Shown here: positions 15,170 to 24,300 of the stretch, piece after piece | How positions within the stretch are numbered: position 1 is the stretch's first letter | How the letters are laid out: each line of letters opens with the position of its first letter | Source of the DNA: Thermotomaculum hydrothermale | GTDB taxonomy: Bacteria; Acidobacteriota; Holophagae; Thermotomaculales; Thermotomaculaceae | DNA length: 64,000 nucleotides | Assembly (NCBI RefSeq): GCF_016592575.1 | Contig: NZ_AP017470.1 | Location: forward strand, 1,684,501-1,748,500 | Direction: 5' to 3' | Notes under the pieces: model-generated | Databases searched by the model: none | Told to the model about the DNA's origin: nothing | The model's input: the letters and a program-made list of their open reading frames with translations, nothing else | Program-made: the position numbers and the translations under genes

Positions 15170-16936
15170 ATGAGTTTAGATTATTCAAAGCCCATAGAAA
15201 TAGCCGAAGATATTTTCTGGGTTGGATATAAAATACCAGACGACTCTTTTCAATGCCATGTTTATTTAATAAGAAATGGAGACGAGTCTGTATTAATTGA
15301 CCCGGGGAGCATGATTACCTTTCCTGTAACAATAAACAAAATCACCAGCCTAATCAATCTTAATGACATTAAATATATAATCTGCCACCATCAAGACCCT
15401 GACATAACTGGCTGTATTTCAACACTGGAAAAGCTTATTCCAAGAAAGGATAAATTTATAGTTACCCACTGGAGAACTCAGACTTTGCTTAAACACTATC
15501 AATGGGAGACTCCCTTTTATCTCGTTGAGAAGAACAAATGGAAACTATTTCTCAAAAATGGCAGGGTGCTTGATTTTATATTCACGCCATATGCCCACTT
15601 TGCAGGCGCATTCTGCACATTCGATAGAAAAACAAAAACACTATTTTCAAGCGACATTTTTGGCGGTTTCACAGAAGAATTCTCCCTCTTTGCAGAAGAT
15701 GAAAGCTATTTTGCAAGTTTAAAAGCATTTCATGAACACTATATCCCAAGTAAAGAAATTCTCTTAAACGCATTAATTGAAATTGAAAAAAAAGAGCCTG
15801 AATTAATAGCGCCACAGCATGGCTCAATAATTAAAAAAGAGCTTATCCCATACATGATAAATAGATTGAAAGAGTTAAACTGTGGTCTATTTCTTTTAAG
15901 TTCTTACGAATCAAATATAGAAATTCTTTTAAAAACAAACCAGATAATAAATGCGGTTTTCAGTGAAGTAGTGAATAACAGCGATTTTTTAACTGTTTTA
16001 AGAAAAACATTTTCTACTTTAAAAGAAAACAATATTCCCATTAGAGACATTATCACCTATGTGTACGATAAGGGAGAGAAAGGAAAAGAATGGTATGATA
16101 TTTTTTCAGTAATAAAAGGAGAAATCTCTCAGAAGGAAACATCTCATCATAAAGCAATTATAAAAAATTTAGTGGAAGGGATACAATCTCCTAAATGTAT
16201 GAGAAGAATAAAACTTGTTACAGATACACTTGACGAATATCAAAATATTTTTTGTATCCCCCTAACCTCAAAGCGAGAAACTTTAAAAGCTTCTGCATAC
16301 TTTATAATGGAAAAAGAGTTAAGCGATAAAGACAGAAAAACTGTTGAAGAAGCATTAGACAAACTTATCCATCCGATTTCCTCTTCTTTAGCAAATGAAG
16401 TTTTAATTAAAGAGTTAGGAGAGGAGAAAAAAGAGCTTTTCAATACTGCAATACATGACTCTCTTACAGGACTAAAAAACAGAGTATTTCTTGACAGTAT
16501 TGCCTCAAATGAAATTTCAAAAGCTATAAGGTACGAATACCCTATTAGTGTTATTATTTTTGATATTGACCACTTTAAAACTGTTAACGACACATACGGC
16601 CACCTTGCTGGAGATTTCGTCCTTCAGGAAATATCAAAAATAATCAAAGCATCATTCAGAACAACAGACTATGTTATTCGTTACGGAGGCGAAGAAATTG
16701 TAGCAATTCTACCTTACGCTAAGGAACAGGATGCTTGCAAAAGGGCTGAACATATTAGAAAAATGATAGAAGGCAAAGAGTTTGTAATAGGGAATAACAT
16801 TATTAAAACAACTATTAGCGCAGGAGTTTATGAAAGGAGAGACGAAACTGATATATACGAAATAATAGGAGCAGCAGACAAAAGGTTGTACAGGGCAAAG
16901 GAATCAGGAAGAAATAAAGTTATTTGTAAAGATTAA
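15170..16936 (+). CDS. ODP-type (diiron metallo-beta-lactamase fold) sensor fused to GGDEF diguanylate cyclase
   Basis: 588 residues, soluble. Residues ~1-220 are a metallo-beta-lactamase fold like the oxygen-binding domain of flavodiiron proteins. Candidate iron ligands line up as H74-x-D76-x-D78, H143, D162 (SSDIFGG) and H217 (PQHGS). A ~200-residue region with no family I recognise follows. The C-terminal GGDEF domain has DIDHFKTVNDTYGHLAGD, active-site RYGGEEI (GGEEI 506-510) and an RTTD inhibitory c-di-GMP site exactly five residues before it. Predicted cytoplasmic cyclase making c-di-GMP in response to O2 or NO. Domain identities are confident; the signal is inferred from ODP homologues. 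Confidence 0.85.
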   Translation: MSLDYSKPIEIAEDIFWVGYKIPDDSFQCHVYLIRNGDESVLIDPGSMITFPVTINKITSLINLNDIKYIICHHQDPDITGCISTLEKLIPRKDKFIVTHWRTQTLLKHYQWETPFYLVEKNKWKLFLKNGRVLDFIFTPYAHFAGAFCTFDRKTKTLFSSDIFGGFTEEFSLFAEDESYFASLKAFHEHYIPSKEILLNALIEIEKKEPELIAPQHGSIIKKELIPYMINRLKELNCGLFLLSSYESNIEILLKTNQIINAVFSEVVNNSDFLTVLRKTFSTLKENNIPIRDIITYVYDKGEKGKEWYDIFSVIKGEISQKETSHHKAIIKNLVEGIQSPKCMRRIKLVTDTLDEYQNIFCIPLTSKRETLKASAYFIMEKELSDKDRKTVEEALDKLIHPISSSLANEVLIKELGEEKKELFNTAIHDSLTGLKNRVFLDSIASNEISKAIRYEYPISVIIFDIDHFKTVNDTYGHLAGDFVLQEISKIIKASFRTTDYVIRYGGEEIVAILPYAKEQDACKRAEHIRKMIEGKEFVIGNNIIKTTISAGVYERRDETDIYEIIGAADKRLYRAKESGRNKVICKD

Positions 16937-16939
16937 AGC

Positions 16940-17861
16940 CTATTCAAAATCCTCAGGAAAGAAAATCTGCTCCCTCTCTAACTTAACACCAAATTTTTCG
17001 TAAACCTTTTTTTTGCACAAGTGATATTAAATCTTTTATATCCTGAGAAGTGGCATTGCCTAAATTTACAATAAACCCTTTGTGCTTTTCAGACACCATT
17101 GCATCTCCAACCCTTAATCCACCGCATCCTGAATCCTCAATCAACTTCCCAGCATAGTATCCTTTAGGCCTCTTAAAAACGCTTCCAGCATTTGGGTATT
17201 CAAGGGGAAATTTTTTCTCCCTTTCTTCCTTAATCTTTTTCATTAAAGAAAGAATTTGTGCTTTTTCGCTACGGCTTCCTTTAAAAACAGCATCAAGCAC
17301 AATAAATCTTTTCCTTTTGAAGATTGAATTTCTATATCCAAATTCACATAAATTCTTTCTAAAAACAAAAACCCTTCCATCTCTACCCATTGCCCTGACT
17401 TTGCATATAATATTTGCGAACTCCCCGTAATTGTTGCCAGCATTCATAATAATTGCCCCACCTACACTGCCAGGTATATTGTACGCAAATTCAAAACCTG
17501 ATATACCCTTCCCACAAGCAAAATCTGCAAGTTTTTCAAGACTGACTCCCGCTTCTGCAAAGATTTTGCCCTCTTTAAAAGAGATTTTATTCAATTTTTT
17601 AGTAATACAGACAATCCCTTTAACACCTGTGTCGCTAACAATAACATTTGCCCCACCGCCTAAAATGTAAAAGTGGATATTCAATTTTTTTGCAAAAAGA
17701 AATGCCTGCTTTAATTTTTCCGTTGAGTCGGGAAAGACTACAAATTCAGTTTTACCGCCTGTTTTGTATGAAGTAAACTCTTTAAGTGAAAAATCTTCAA
17801 AAAACTCTATATTTTTAAAATTAAAAAAATCAATCAACCTTTTTCTTACTGTTCTGTTCAT
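16940..17861 (-). CDS. murB: UDP-N-acetylenolpyruvoylglucosamine reductase, frameshifted near C-terminus
   Basis: MurB reduces UDP-GlcNAc-enolpyruvate to UDP-MurNAc in peptidoglycan synthesis. FAD-binding YKTGGKTEFVVFP and ILGGGANVIVSD, GFEFAYNIPGSVGGAIIMNAG, and PNAGSVFKRPKGYYAGKLIEDSG (catalytic Ser in GSVF) are all present. As written, the frame stops at 16983 with KKGLRKIWC. Removing one base from the A8 run (17007-17014 on the plus strand, T8) gives KKVYEKFGVKLE... ending at a TAG at 16940-16942. That is the normal MurB tail and a total of 306 residues. Either a true frameshift or a homopolymer error. Convergent with the GGDEF gene, only 3 nt apart if intact. Confidence 0.9.
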
Positions 17862-18007
17862 AACCCATCACCTTTTGTATGTCAAAACGGCATATTTTGA
17901 ATAGCACCTATTACAATCAAATCTCGATTTTTTATAACACCTTTAATATCTTAAAGTTAGAAAATTTATTGCATTTATCTTTTCTGGCATTAAAATTGCA
18001 TATTTAT

Positions 18008-18037
18008 ATACGACAGCCTTCTCCCAAATTATTTGGG
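18008..18037 (-). repeat. Copy of a sequence block also found at the TonB-receptor start (57964-57992)
   Basis: On the minus strand, a perfect CCCAAAT-A-ATTTGGG palindrome is followed by AGAAGGCTGTCGTAT. Nearly the same ~29-nt block (about three differences) forms the hairpin, ribosome-binding site and start codon of the large TonB receptor. Here it lies between the purB terminator and murB, and the ATG is replaced by ATA. The 17862-18069 gap holds nothing else I recognise. Role unknown. Confidence 0.55.
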
Positions 18038-18040
18038 AAA

Positions 18041-18063
18041 AACCGGGACAAATAATCCCGGTT
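18041..18063. terminator. Bidirectional terminator between purB and murB
   Basis: Perfect 8-bp stem AACCGGGA/TCCCGGTT (18041-18048 and 18056-18063) with a 7-nt loop. On the minus strand it follows the purB stop and runs into TTTTT from the overlapping arm; on the plus strand it is followed by ATTTTTTT. Confidence 0.8.
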
Positions 18064-18069
18064 ATTTTT

Positions 18070-19506
18070 TTATACATTCAAATCAACCTTTTTCCCATCA
18101 ATAATATCCTGATAGGTATCAAGTATTGGGTCAATCTCATTTCTCAGAAACTCTTCAACCTGAGACGGCGCCCTTCCAATAAACTCTTCAGGTTTAAGAA
18201 TTGACATAATCTCTTCCCTGTTTAAGGGAATCCTACTGTCTTCTGCAAGAAAATCAATAAGCGGGTTTTTATCTGCCCCCTGCTTTATAGCATCCATTGC
18301 TTTGTGAGAGTATTGCCTTATAACCTCGTGAATCTCCTGCCTGTCAGCACCTTTTTTAACAGACTCCATTAAAATATTCTCAGTTGCCATAAACGGCAAT
18401 TCCCTTGCAACATGAGCCTCAATAACCTTTTCGTTAACCCTCAAGCCATCAGTTATATTTGCGTAAATCAAAAGCAATGCATCAGCGGTTAAAAATGCCT
18501 GTGGGATAACAATTCTTCTGTTTGCAGAATCGTCAAGGGTTCTCTCAAACCACTGTGTAGCTGCGGTGAAAGCAGTGTTGTCTGCCAGAGAAATCAAATA
18601 CCTTGCAAGTGCCGTCATCCTCTCACTTCTCATTGGGTTTCTCTTGTAAGCCATAGCGGACGAGCCAACCTGCTTTTCTTCAAAAGGCTCTTCCATTTCC
18701 CTGTCATGCTGCAAAAGCCTTAAATCATTGCCAAATTTTGAGCACGATACAGCAACCTGCCTCAAAACATGAATAACATCGTCGTCAATCTTTCTTGTAT
18801 AGGTTTGCCCTGTAATAGTTAAACTCCTGGGAAAACCCATTCTTTTAACAACAATCTCATCTAACTGCTTAACTTTTTCCTCATCTCCGTCAAAAAGTTT
18901 TAGAAAACTTGCCTGTGTACCTGTTGTGCCCTTAACCCCCCTTGCAGGAATTCTGCTGAGAAGAAGGGAAATCAATTTAAAATCAATAAGCAAATCCTGT
19001 AACCACAAAGCAGCTCTCTTCCCAACAGTTGTTAATTGTGCCGGCTGGAAGTGAGTGAAACCCAAAGTAGGCATATGGCGATAATCACAGGCAATCTTCC
19101 TCAAATTGCTCATAACCTTTAAGAGCCTTTTTCTGACTAATCCAAGCCCCTCTTTCATCTGAATTAAATCTGTATTATCACCGACAAAGGCAGAAGTTGC
19201 CCCAAGGTGAATTATTGACATAGCGGAAGGTGCAACCTTACCAAAGGTGTGAATATGTGCCATTACATCGTGCTTTAACTCTTTTTCCTTTTTAGCCGCA
19301 TATTCAAAATCAATGTCATTGAGATGCTCTCTCATCTCCTCAATCTGCTCATCTGTTATAGGCAAGCCTAAATCCTTCTCCGCTTCAGCAAGGATAAGCC
19401 AGAGTTTTCTCCATGTCCTGAATTTGTTTTCATCAGAAAAGATATAAGCCATCTCTTTTGAGGCATACCTTGTAATAAGTGGGTTGTTGTATTTTTTTCT
19501 TTCCAT
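18070..19506 (-). CDS. purB: Adenylosuccinate lyase, eukaryote-like type
   Basis: 478 residues from the ATG at 19506, which has GGAGGA six bases upstream; a longer frame starts at 19524. The enzyme acts twice in purine synthesis (SAICAR to AICAR; adenylosuccinate to AMP) by fumarate elimination. The fumarase-superfamily signature SSAMAYKRNPMRSE is present, with HDVMAHIHTFG and TGTQASF. The sequence follows animal ADSL closely over its whole length (TRYASKEM, FRTWRKLWL, GFTHFQPAQLTTVGKR, QWFERTLDDSANRR, ELPFMATENI) rather than the shorter B. subtilis/E. coli types. 36 nt downstream of the carboxyltransferase gene. Confidence 0.95.
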   Translation of the reverse strand: MERKKYNNPLITRYASKEMAYIFSDENKFRTWRKLWLILAEAEKDLGLPITDEQIEEMREHLNDIDFEYAAKKEKELKHDVMAHIHTFGKVAPSAMSIIHLGATSAFVGDNTDLIQMKEGLGLVRKRLLKVMSNLRKIACDYRHMPTLGFTHFQPAQLTTVGKRAALWLQDLLIDFKLISLLLSRIPARGVKGTTGTQASFLKLFDGDEEKVKQLDEIVVKRMGFPRSLTITGQTYTRKIDDDVIHVLRQVAVSCSKFGNDLRLLQHDREMEEPFEEKQVGSSAMAYKRNPMRSERMTALARYLISLADNTAFTAATQWFERTLDDSANRRIVIPQAFLTADALLLIYANITDGLRVNEKVIEAHVARELPFMATENILMESVKKGADRQEIHEVIRQYSHKAMDAIKQGADKNPLIDFLAEDSRIPLNREEIMSILKPEEFIGRAPSQVEEFLRNEIDPILDTYQDIIDGKKVDLNV

Positions 19507-19542
19507 CAAACTTCCTCCGAACAAATATATTCTTTCAAAAAA

Positions 19543-21093
19543 TTATAACGGAATATTCCCGTGTTTTTTAGGTGGCAATGTATCCCTTTTGTTATCAAGT
19601 GATTCAAGAGCCTTAATCAGTTTAACCCTGGTGTTTTCAGGCATAATTATCTCATCAACAAAACCCATCTCCGCTGCGGTATATGGATTTGCAAACAGTT
19701 TTTTATAATCCTCAACAAGCTTTTTTCTCAACTCTTCCGGATTATCTGATTTTGCCAATTCTTTTTTATAGAGGATATTAACTGCCCCCTCAGGCCCCAT
19801 AACGGCAATTTCAGCTGTTGGATAAGCAAAGTTATAGTCTGTCCTGATATGTTTTGAAGCCATTACGCAGTAAGCACCACCATAGGCCTTTCTTGTGATA
19901 ATAGTAATCTTTGGCACAGTTGCCTCAGAAAAAGCGTAGAGAAGTTTTGCACCGTGAACAATAATTCCGCCGTGCTCCTGATTTACCCCCGGTAAAAATC
20001 CAGGCACATCTTCAAATGTAATTAGGGGGATATTAAAGGCATCGCAAAATCTCACAAATCTTGCTCCCTTCCTTGAAGCGTTTATATCAAGCACACCAGC
20101 AAGGTAATTCGGCTGATTTGCAACAATACCCACCGGCCTTCCGTTTAACCTTCCAAAACCAACAACAATATTCTTTGCAAAGTGTTCGTGCACCTCAAAG
20201 AAGTAATTATCGTCAAGAACAGGCCTTATTATGTCTCTAATGTCATAAGGAAGGTTTGGATTATCAGGAACAACAGTGTTTAATTCAGGGATAACCCTAT
20301 CAACCGGGTCATTACAATCCTTCCTTGGCGGCTCTTCCATGTTATTTGAAGGCATAAAGGAAAGCAATTCCCTTATACAAGCAAGGCATGCTTTATCATT
20401 TTCAAGTGCAAAATGGGCAACACCTGAAATCTCATTGTGTGTCCTTGCCCCCCCTAACTCCTCTTTTGTAACCTCTTCATGGGTAACTGTCTTTATCACA
20501 TCCGGCCCTGTAACAAACATATAAGAGGTGTCTTTAACCATCAAGGTAAAATCTGTAATTGCAGGGGAATAAACAGCACCACCGGCACAGGGCCCCATAA
20601 TTGCTGAAATCTGAGGAATAACACCTGATGCAAGAGTATTTCTCAAAAATATATCAGCGTACCCACCTAAAGAAACAACACCCTCGTGAATCCTTGCACC
20701 TCCAGAATCGTTAAGGCCAATAATCGGCGCCCCAACTTTCATTGCCAAATCCATTATCTTGCATATCTTTTTAGCGTACATCTCTGAAAGTGAACCGCCA
20801 AAAACGGTAAAATCCTGAGAAAATACATAGACAAGCCTTCCGTCAATCCTCCCAAAGCCTGTAACAACACCGTCCCCAACAATTTTCTTTTTATCCATCC
20901 CAAAGTTGTCACATCTGTGAACGACAAACCTGTCAATCTCTTCAAAAGTCCCTTTATCTAAAAGAAGTTCAATCCTCTCCCTCGCTGTCAACTTCCCTGC
21001 TGCATGCTGCTTTTCTATCCTCTCTTTACCACCACCTAAAAGAGCCTTTTCATTTCTCTCTTTTAATTCTTTTAACTTTTCTTCAAGAGTCAT
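19543..21093 (-). CDS. Acyl-CoA carboxylase carboxyltransferase subunit (PccB/MmdA-like)
   Basis: 516 residues with both crotonase-like halves. [50 protein letters not shown] (biotin/acyl-CoA pocket), [11 protein letters not shown] and, in the C-terminal half, [29 protein letters not shown] and [10 protein letters not shown] are hallmarks. Carries out carboxyl transfer between biotin and an acyl-CoA (propionyl-CoA type by overall look) or works in a Na+-pumping decarboxylase. No biotin carboxylase or carrier gene is adjacent; both occur ~40 kb away in this window (59.1-61.1 kb), where a carboxyltransferase gene is absent. Specific acyl-CoA not assigned. Confidence 0.92.
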   Translation of the reverse strand: MTLEEKLKELKERNEKALLGGGKERIEKQHAAGKLTARERIELLLDKGTFEEIDRFVVHRCDNFGMDKKKIVGDGVVTGFGRIDGRLVYVFSQDFTVFGGSLSEMYAKKICKIMDLAMKVGAPIIGLNDSGGARIHEGVVSLGGYADIFLRNTLASGVIPQISAIMGPCAGGAVYSPAITDFTLMVKDTSYMFVTGPDVIKTVTHEEVTKEELGGARTHNEISGVAHFALENDKACLACIRELLSFMPSNNMEEPPRKDCNDPVDRVIPELNTVVPDNPNLPYDIRDIIRPVLDDNYFFEVHEHFAKNIVVGFGRLNGRPVGIVANQPNYLAGVLDINASRKGARFVRFCDAFNIPLITFEDVPGFLPGVNQEHGGIIVHGAKLLYAFSEATVPKITIITRKAYGGAYCVMASKHIRTDYNFAYPTAEIAVMGPEGAVNILYKKELAKSDNPEELRKKLVEDYKKLFANPYTAAEMGFVDEIIMPENTRVKLIKALESLDNKRDTLPPKKHGNIPL

Positions 21094-21208
21094 CTAATCC
21101 CCCTCTTACCGTTTTTGCAAACCTGTCTCTAATCTATCAAAAAAAGGGGGATTTTACAATTTTTAAAAGAGATAAAAAAGGGAATGAATTCAGTAACAAA
21201 AAATGTTA

Positions 21209-21409
21209 TTATTCGTGTTTTTCTTTCTCACCTGTATCCTTTTCTTCTTTATTTTTTTTGTTCATACCTATAATAAAAAACAAACCTCCTAAAGCAATAA
21301 ATACAATTCCTAAAGACCCAAATTTACTACTTAAAGTGGTTGTAAAAATAACCCCTAACGCTATTAAAACAATTCCTAAAAACAACATTCTTCGCCATTT
21401 TTCCATCAT
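21209..21409 (-). CDS. Small two-helix membrane protein
   Basis: 66 residues: MMEKWRRM, two hydrophobic helices separated by a short SSKFGS turn, and a charged Lys/Glu-rich tail (NKKNKEEKDTGEKEKHE). An AGGAGG site precedes the start region. Lies between the carboxyltransferase and the TsuA-like transporter genes, same strand. No known family recognised. Confidence 0.55.
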   Translation of the reverse strand: MMEKWRRMLFLGIVLIALGVIFTTTLSSKFGSLGIVFIALGGLFFIIGMNKKNKEEKDTGEKEKHE

Positions 21410-21467
21410 TTACCTCCTATTTCATTAAATGCTGTTTACTTATACGAAAAATATAATCAAAAGTTTA

Positions 21468-22472
21468 TTATTTTTTATAAAACAACCTTCCCGTTACAAG
21501 CAAACTTATAAAAACAAAGATAGCAAAGACAAAACTGCTTATTGCAAATTGCATTCCGCCTGATAAAATATGCCCGCTTGTGCAACCGCCTGCCATCCTT
21601 GCCCCAAAAATAAGGATAAAACCGCCTAAAAATGCATAGATTAACCTTTTTACCTTTGAATTGCCCTTTGTTTTCTCCCACCTTGGATAAATATATTTAA
21701 AAGCAAACTCTTTCTTTATTAAAGCAAAAACAAAAGCGCAAACAATTGCACCTGCAAGAAAAATTACTTCCCAGTGTCCAGGCTTCTGGATTTTAAGAAA
21801 GTATGGATTATCAGTTAAACCGAAAATTTTATCTGCAACATAAGGAAAAGCGGTTGATGCCCCAATTGGCCTGTTTTGAACAACCTCTAAAAAAACAATT
21901 GGGTTTAATATTCCAAGCATTATGCCTGAATAAAGCCATTTTTTATCCTTTTTCCCTTCCAATTTATTAAGGTAAAATGCAAGTGCCATTAATGCTATCC
22001 CGACTATAACCGCAACAATGTAAAAGATTATCACCTGCCCACCTATTATTTTTTCAAGGTAAACCTTACCGAAATTTGGCCCTAAAATACCTTTAATTGA
22101 AGGCAAAACAAGAGTAAAAACAAGGCCACCAAATAATCCGCCTATTATTCCAACAATAGCATCAACAGAACCCTCTCCCGCTGAAATTGCAAGAGTACCC
22201 GGGCAGTAGCCTAATATTGCCATGCCAATACCGAAAAGTATTCCACCTAAAACAACTCCCCCTAAAATAAAGGGTTTAACATGATATGTTGCAAGCATAA
22301 AGCCAATTTCAAAAGGCAAAATTATCATACCCAACCCTATTGCAAAAGCCATTGCCTTTGCTACAGTTAAATCTTCCAGTGTTGCCATTCCGCTGATTGT
22401 TTCAAATTTGTTTAACCTTGCGTAAATTATTGCAAAACCAAATAAAACCCCCAGAACAAAAATCTCTAACAT
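21468..22472 (-). CDS. YeeE/YedE (TsuA-like) thiosulfate/sulphur transporter
   Basis: 334 residues, around nine or more hydrophobic helices. The two conserved cysteine loops of the YeeE/YedE family are clear: GMAILGYCPGTLAISAGEGS (~90) and GARMAGGCTSGHILSGG (~295). In TsuA these cysteines line the channel that passes thiosulfate. An N-terminal charged loop (NKFETISGMATLEDL) is also typical. No rhodanese or TusA gene adjoins it. Divergent from the Rieske gene. Substrate (thiosulfate) inferred from the family. Confidence 0.83.
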   Translation of the reverse strand: MLEIFVLGVLFGFAIIYARLNKFETISGMATLEDLTVAKAMAFAIGLGMIILPFEIGFMLATYHVKPFILGGVVLGGILFGIGMAILGYCPGTLAISAGEGSVDAIVGIIGGLFGGLVFTLVLPSIKGILGPNFGKVYLEKIIGGQVIIFYIVAVIVGIALMALAFYLNKLEGKKDKKWLYSGIMLGILNPIVFLEVVQNRPIGASTAFPYVADKIFGLTDNPYFLKIQKPGHWEVIFLAGAIVCAFVFALIKKEFAFKYIYPRWEKTKGNSKVKRLIYAFLGGFILIFGARMAGGCTSGHILSGGMQFAISSFVFAIFVFISLLVTGRLFYKK

Positions 22473-22539
22473 ATCCCCTCCTAAGAATATTTCTTATTTC
22501 AAATTTACTCTTTTTTCATCACCATTTCAATAAAAAATT

Positions 22540-22568
22540 TTTACAAAAAAATAAAGTTTAAGTATAAT
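22540..22568 (+). promoter_or_regulatory. Promoter of the Rieske/radical SAM operon
   Basis: TTTACA (22540-22545), 17-nt spacer, perfect TATAAT (22563-22568). Transcription would begin about 14 nt before the start codon at 22590, leaving just room for the GGAGG site. Confidence 0.65.
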
Positions 22569-22589
22569 TAGAGTGATTATGGAGGAATT

Positions 22590-22961
22590 ATGAGTGAATA
22601 CAAATTTTTAATAAACATAAACGAAGTTAAAAAAGGCACTCCCAGACAGGTAAAAATGGGATTAAAAAAACTCACGGTTTACTTTAACGGTGAAAAATAC
22701 TTTGTCTTTGACTCCCATTGCCCCCACGCAAGGGCTGATTTAACAAAGGCAAAGTATGATAAAAACCAGGTAAAATGCCACTGGCACGGATACATCTTCA
22801 ACCTTGAAAACGGTGAGGGGAAGGGAAATAATTTCCATTTAAAACTCTACAAGGTTAAAATAGAAGACGACAAGATTTTTATAAAGGAAAAGAAGGAAGA
22901 AAAAGAGGATTTACTGCTTTTTCCTGAAGTTAAATTCAAGGGGGATAAAAATGATAAGTGA
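22590..22961 (+). CDS. Rieske [2Fe-2S] domain protein
   Basis: 123 residues, soluble. The cluster motif is C44-x-H46 (HCPHA) and C63-x-x-H66 (CHWHGYIF), 16 residues between boxes, as in small Rieske-type ferredoxins. The C-terminal third is very Lys/Glu-rich and probably disordered. The stop overlaps the start of the radical SAM gene by 11 nt, so the two are translationally coupled; this Rieske protein may pass electrons to that enzyme, which is inference. Confidence 0.88.
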   Translation: MSEYKFLININEVKKGTPRQVKMGLKKLTVYFNGEKYFVFDSHCPHARADLTKAKYDKNQVKCHWHGYIFNLENGEGKGNNFHLKLYKVKIEDDKIFIKEKKEEKEDLLLFPEVKFKGDKNDK

Positions 22962-24027
22962 TTTAAGATGGATAGCGTGGGAGGTAACCCCAAGGTGTAA
23001 TTTATCATGCGTGCATTGTCGATCATCTTCAACAATGCACCTGCCAGAGCCTATGGATACAAAGCAGGCAATGGAGGTTTTAGATAAAATAGCAGATTTT
23101 TGTAAACCTGTGCTTGTACTTTCCGGTGGAGAGCCTCTTTTAAGAAAAGACCTTTATCAGCTTGCTCAAAGGGGGACAGATTTAGGCTTTAGAATGTGCA
23201 TAGCAACAAACGGCACCCTTATAAATGACGAGCACTGTGAAAAAATGAAGGAAACGGGGATAAAAATGGTATCCCTATCCCTTGACGGAAGCACAGCAGA
23301 AGTGCACGACAACTTTAGAAATCACAAAGGGGCGTTTGAAGGAATTTTAAGGGGGATTGAGTTTTTAAAGAAACACAATATTCCATTTTTAATAAATTCT
23401 TCATTTACAAAAAGAAATATGCACGACATAGAAAACACATACAAACTTGCAAAAAAATTAGGGGCAACAGCATGGTATATGTTTATGATTGTGCCGACAG
23501 GCAGGGGAAAAGAAATAATGGAAGAGTTAATTCCACCTGAAGATTACGACAGGATTTTAGAATGGCACTATGAATTGGAACAAAAGGAAAAAGATATTTT
23601 AGTAAGGCCAACCTGCGCACCACACTATTACAGAATTTTTATTGAAAAGAAACAACAGGAAGGAAAGGCCGCAAAGAGAAGGGACTTAACCTTTTCAACA
23701 AAGGCAAACAAAGGCTGTGTGGCAGCACAGACAATATGCCTTATTAGAAGCGATGGAGAGGTTTTACCATGCTCATACTTCCCTGTATCAGGCGGAAATA
23801 TATTTAAGCAAAGCCTTGAAGAAATATGGAATGGTGAGTTGTTCAGCGGATTAAGAAACTTTGACAATTATAAGGGAAGATGCGGGGCATGCAAGTACAA
23901 GGGAGTCTGTGGAGGATGCAGGGCAAGGGCTTACGCTGTTTACGGAGACATTTATGAAGAAGAGCCTTTCTGCACATACATCCCTGAAGGATACACAGGC
24001 GGCATAAAACCGTTTGATATTTATTAG
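22951..24027 (+). CDS. Radical SAM/SPASM enzyme, AhbD/NirJ-like
   Basis: 358 residues. N-terminal [14 protein letters not shown] gives C16-x3-C20-x2-C23 for the SAM-binding 4Fe-4S cluster, followed by [19 protein letters not shown] and SLSLDGS. The C-terminal SPASM-type region ([22 protein letters not shown]...FC) would hold an auxiliary cluster. [12 protein letters not shown] together with [20 protein letters not shown] resembles AhbD, the heme synthase of the siroheme-dependent heme pathway, and related NirJ proteins. Peptide-maturation SPASM enzymes are the alternative; no precursor peptide gene is visible nearby. Family call strong, AhbD assignment moderate. Confidence 0.82.
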   Translation: MISDLRWIAWEVTPRCNLSCVHCRSSSTMHLPEPMDTKQAMEVLDKIADFCKPVLVLSGGEPLLRKDLYQLAQRGTDLGFRMCIATNGTLINDEHCEKMKETGIKMVSLSLDGSTAEVHDNFRNHKGAFEGILRGIEFLKKHNIPFLINSSFTKRNMHDIENTYKLAKKLGATAWYMFMIVPTGRGKEIMEELIPPEDYDRILEWHYELEQKEKDILVRPTCAPHYYRIFIEKKQQEGKAAKRRDLTFSTKANKGCVAAQTICLIRSDGEVLPCSYFPVSGGNIFKQSLEEIWNGELFSGLRNFDNYKGRCGACKYKGVCGGCRARAYAVYGDIYEEEPFCTYIPEGYTGGIKPFDIY

Positions 24028-24300
24028 GTTAGGTTATGGGTACTGGGTTGGGATTGGGATTTTGGGTTTTGAATGTTAAATTATAGATTGAGGAAGAAAA
24101 CTTTTTTAAAAAGATGTTGGATTTTGGATGATGAATTATGGATTAAGGTAAAAATCCTTTTATTTAAAGAAATTCTTCCTCAATCCAAAATCTAAAATCT
24201 ATAATCAAGAATTTATAATAAAATTAATGTTTACTTTATCAGGACGAGACACTAATACCAAATACCTTATTTACCCAGAATCCAATACCTAAAACCCTAT
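24028..24300. repeat. AT-rich imperfect inverted-repeat region, MITE-like
   Basis: The gap between two convergent genes is filled by variants of GGATTTTGG / GATTATAGATT on the left (24028-24165) and their reverse complements on the right (24172-24300). Examples are ATAGATTGAGGAAGAA (~24083-24098) against TTCTTCCTCAATCC (~24173-24186), and TTGGGATTTTGGG against CCCAGAATCCAA. The whole segment could fold into one long imperfect hairpin. It may be a degenerate miniature element or a large terminator. Confidence 0.5.

Noticed and set aside
21094-21160. AATCCCCC...GGGGGATT inverted repeat as a regulatory hairpin
   Set aside because: One arm is just the ribosome-binding site of the carboxyltransferase gene; the ~40-nt loop and A/T-rich surroundings make it likely coincidental.
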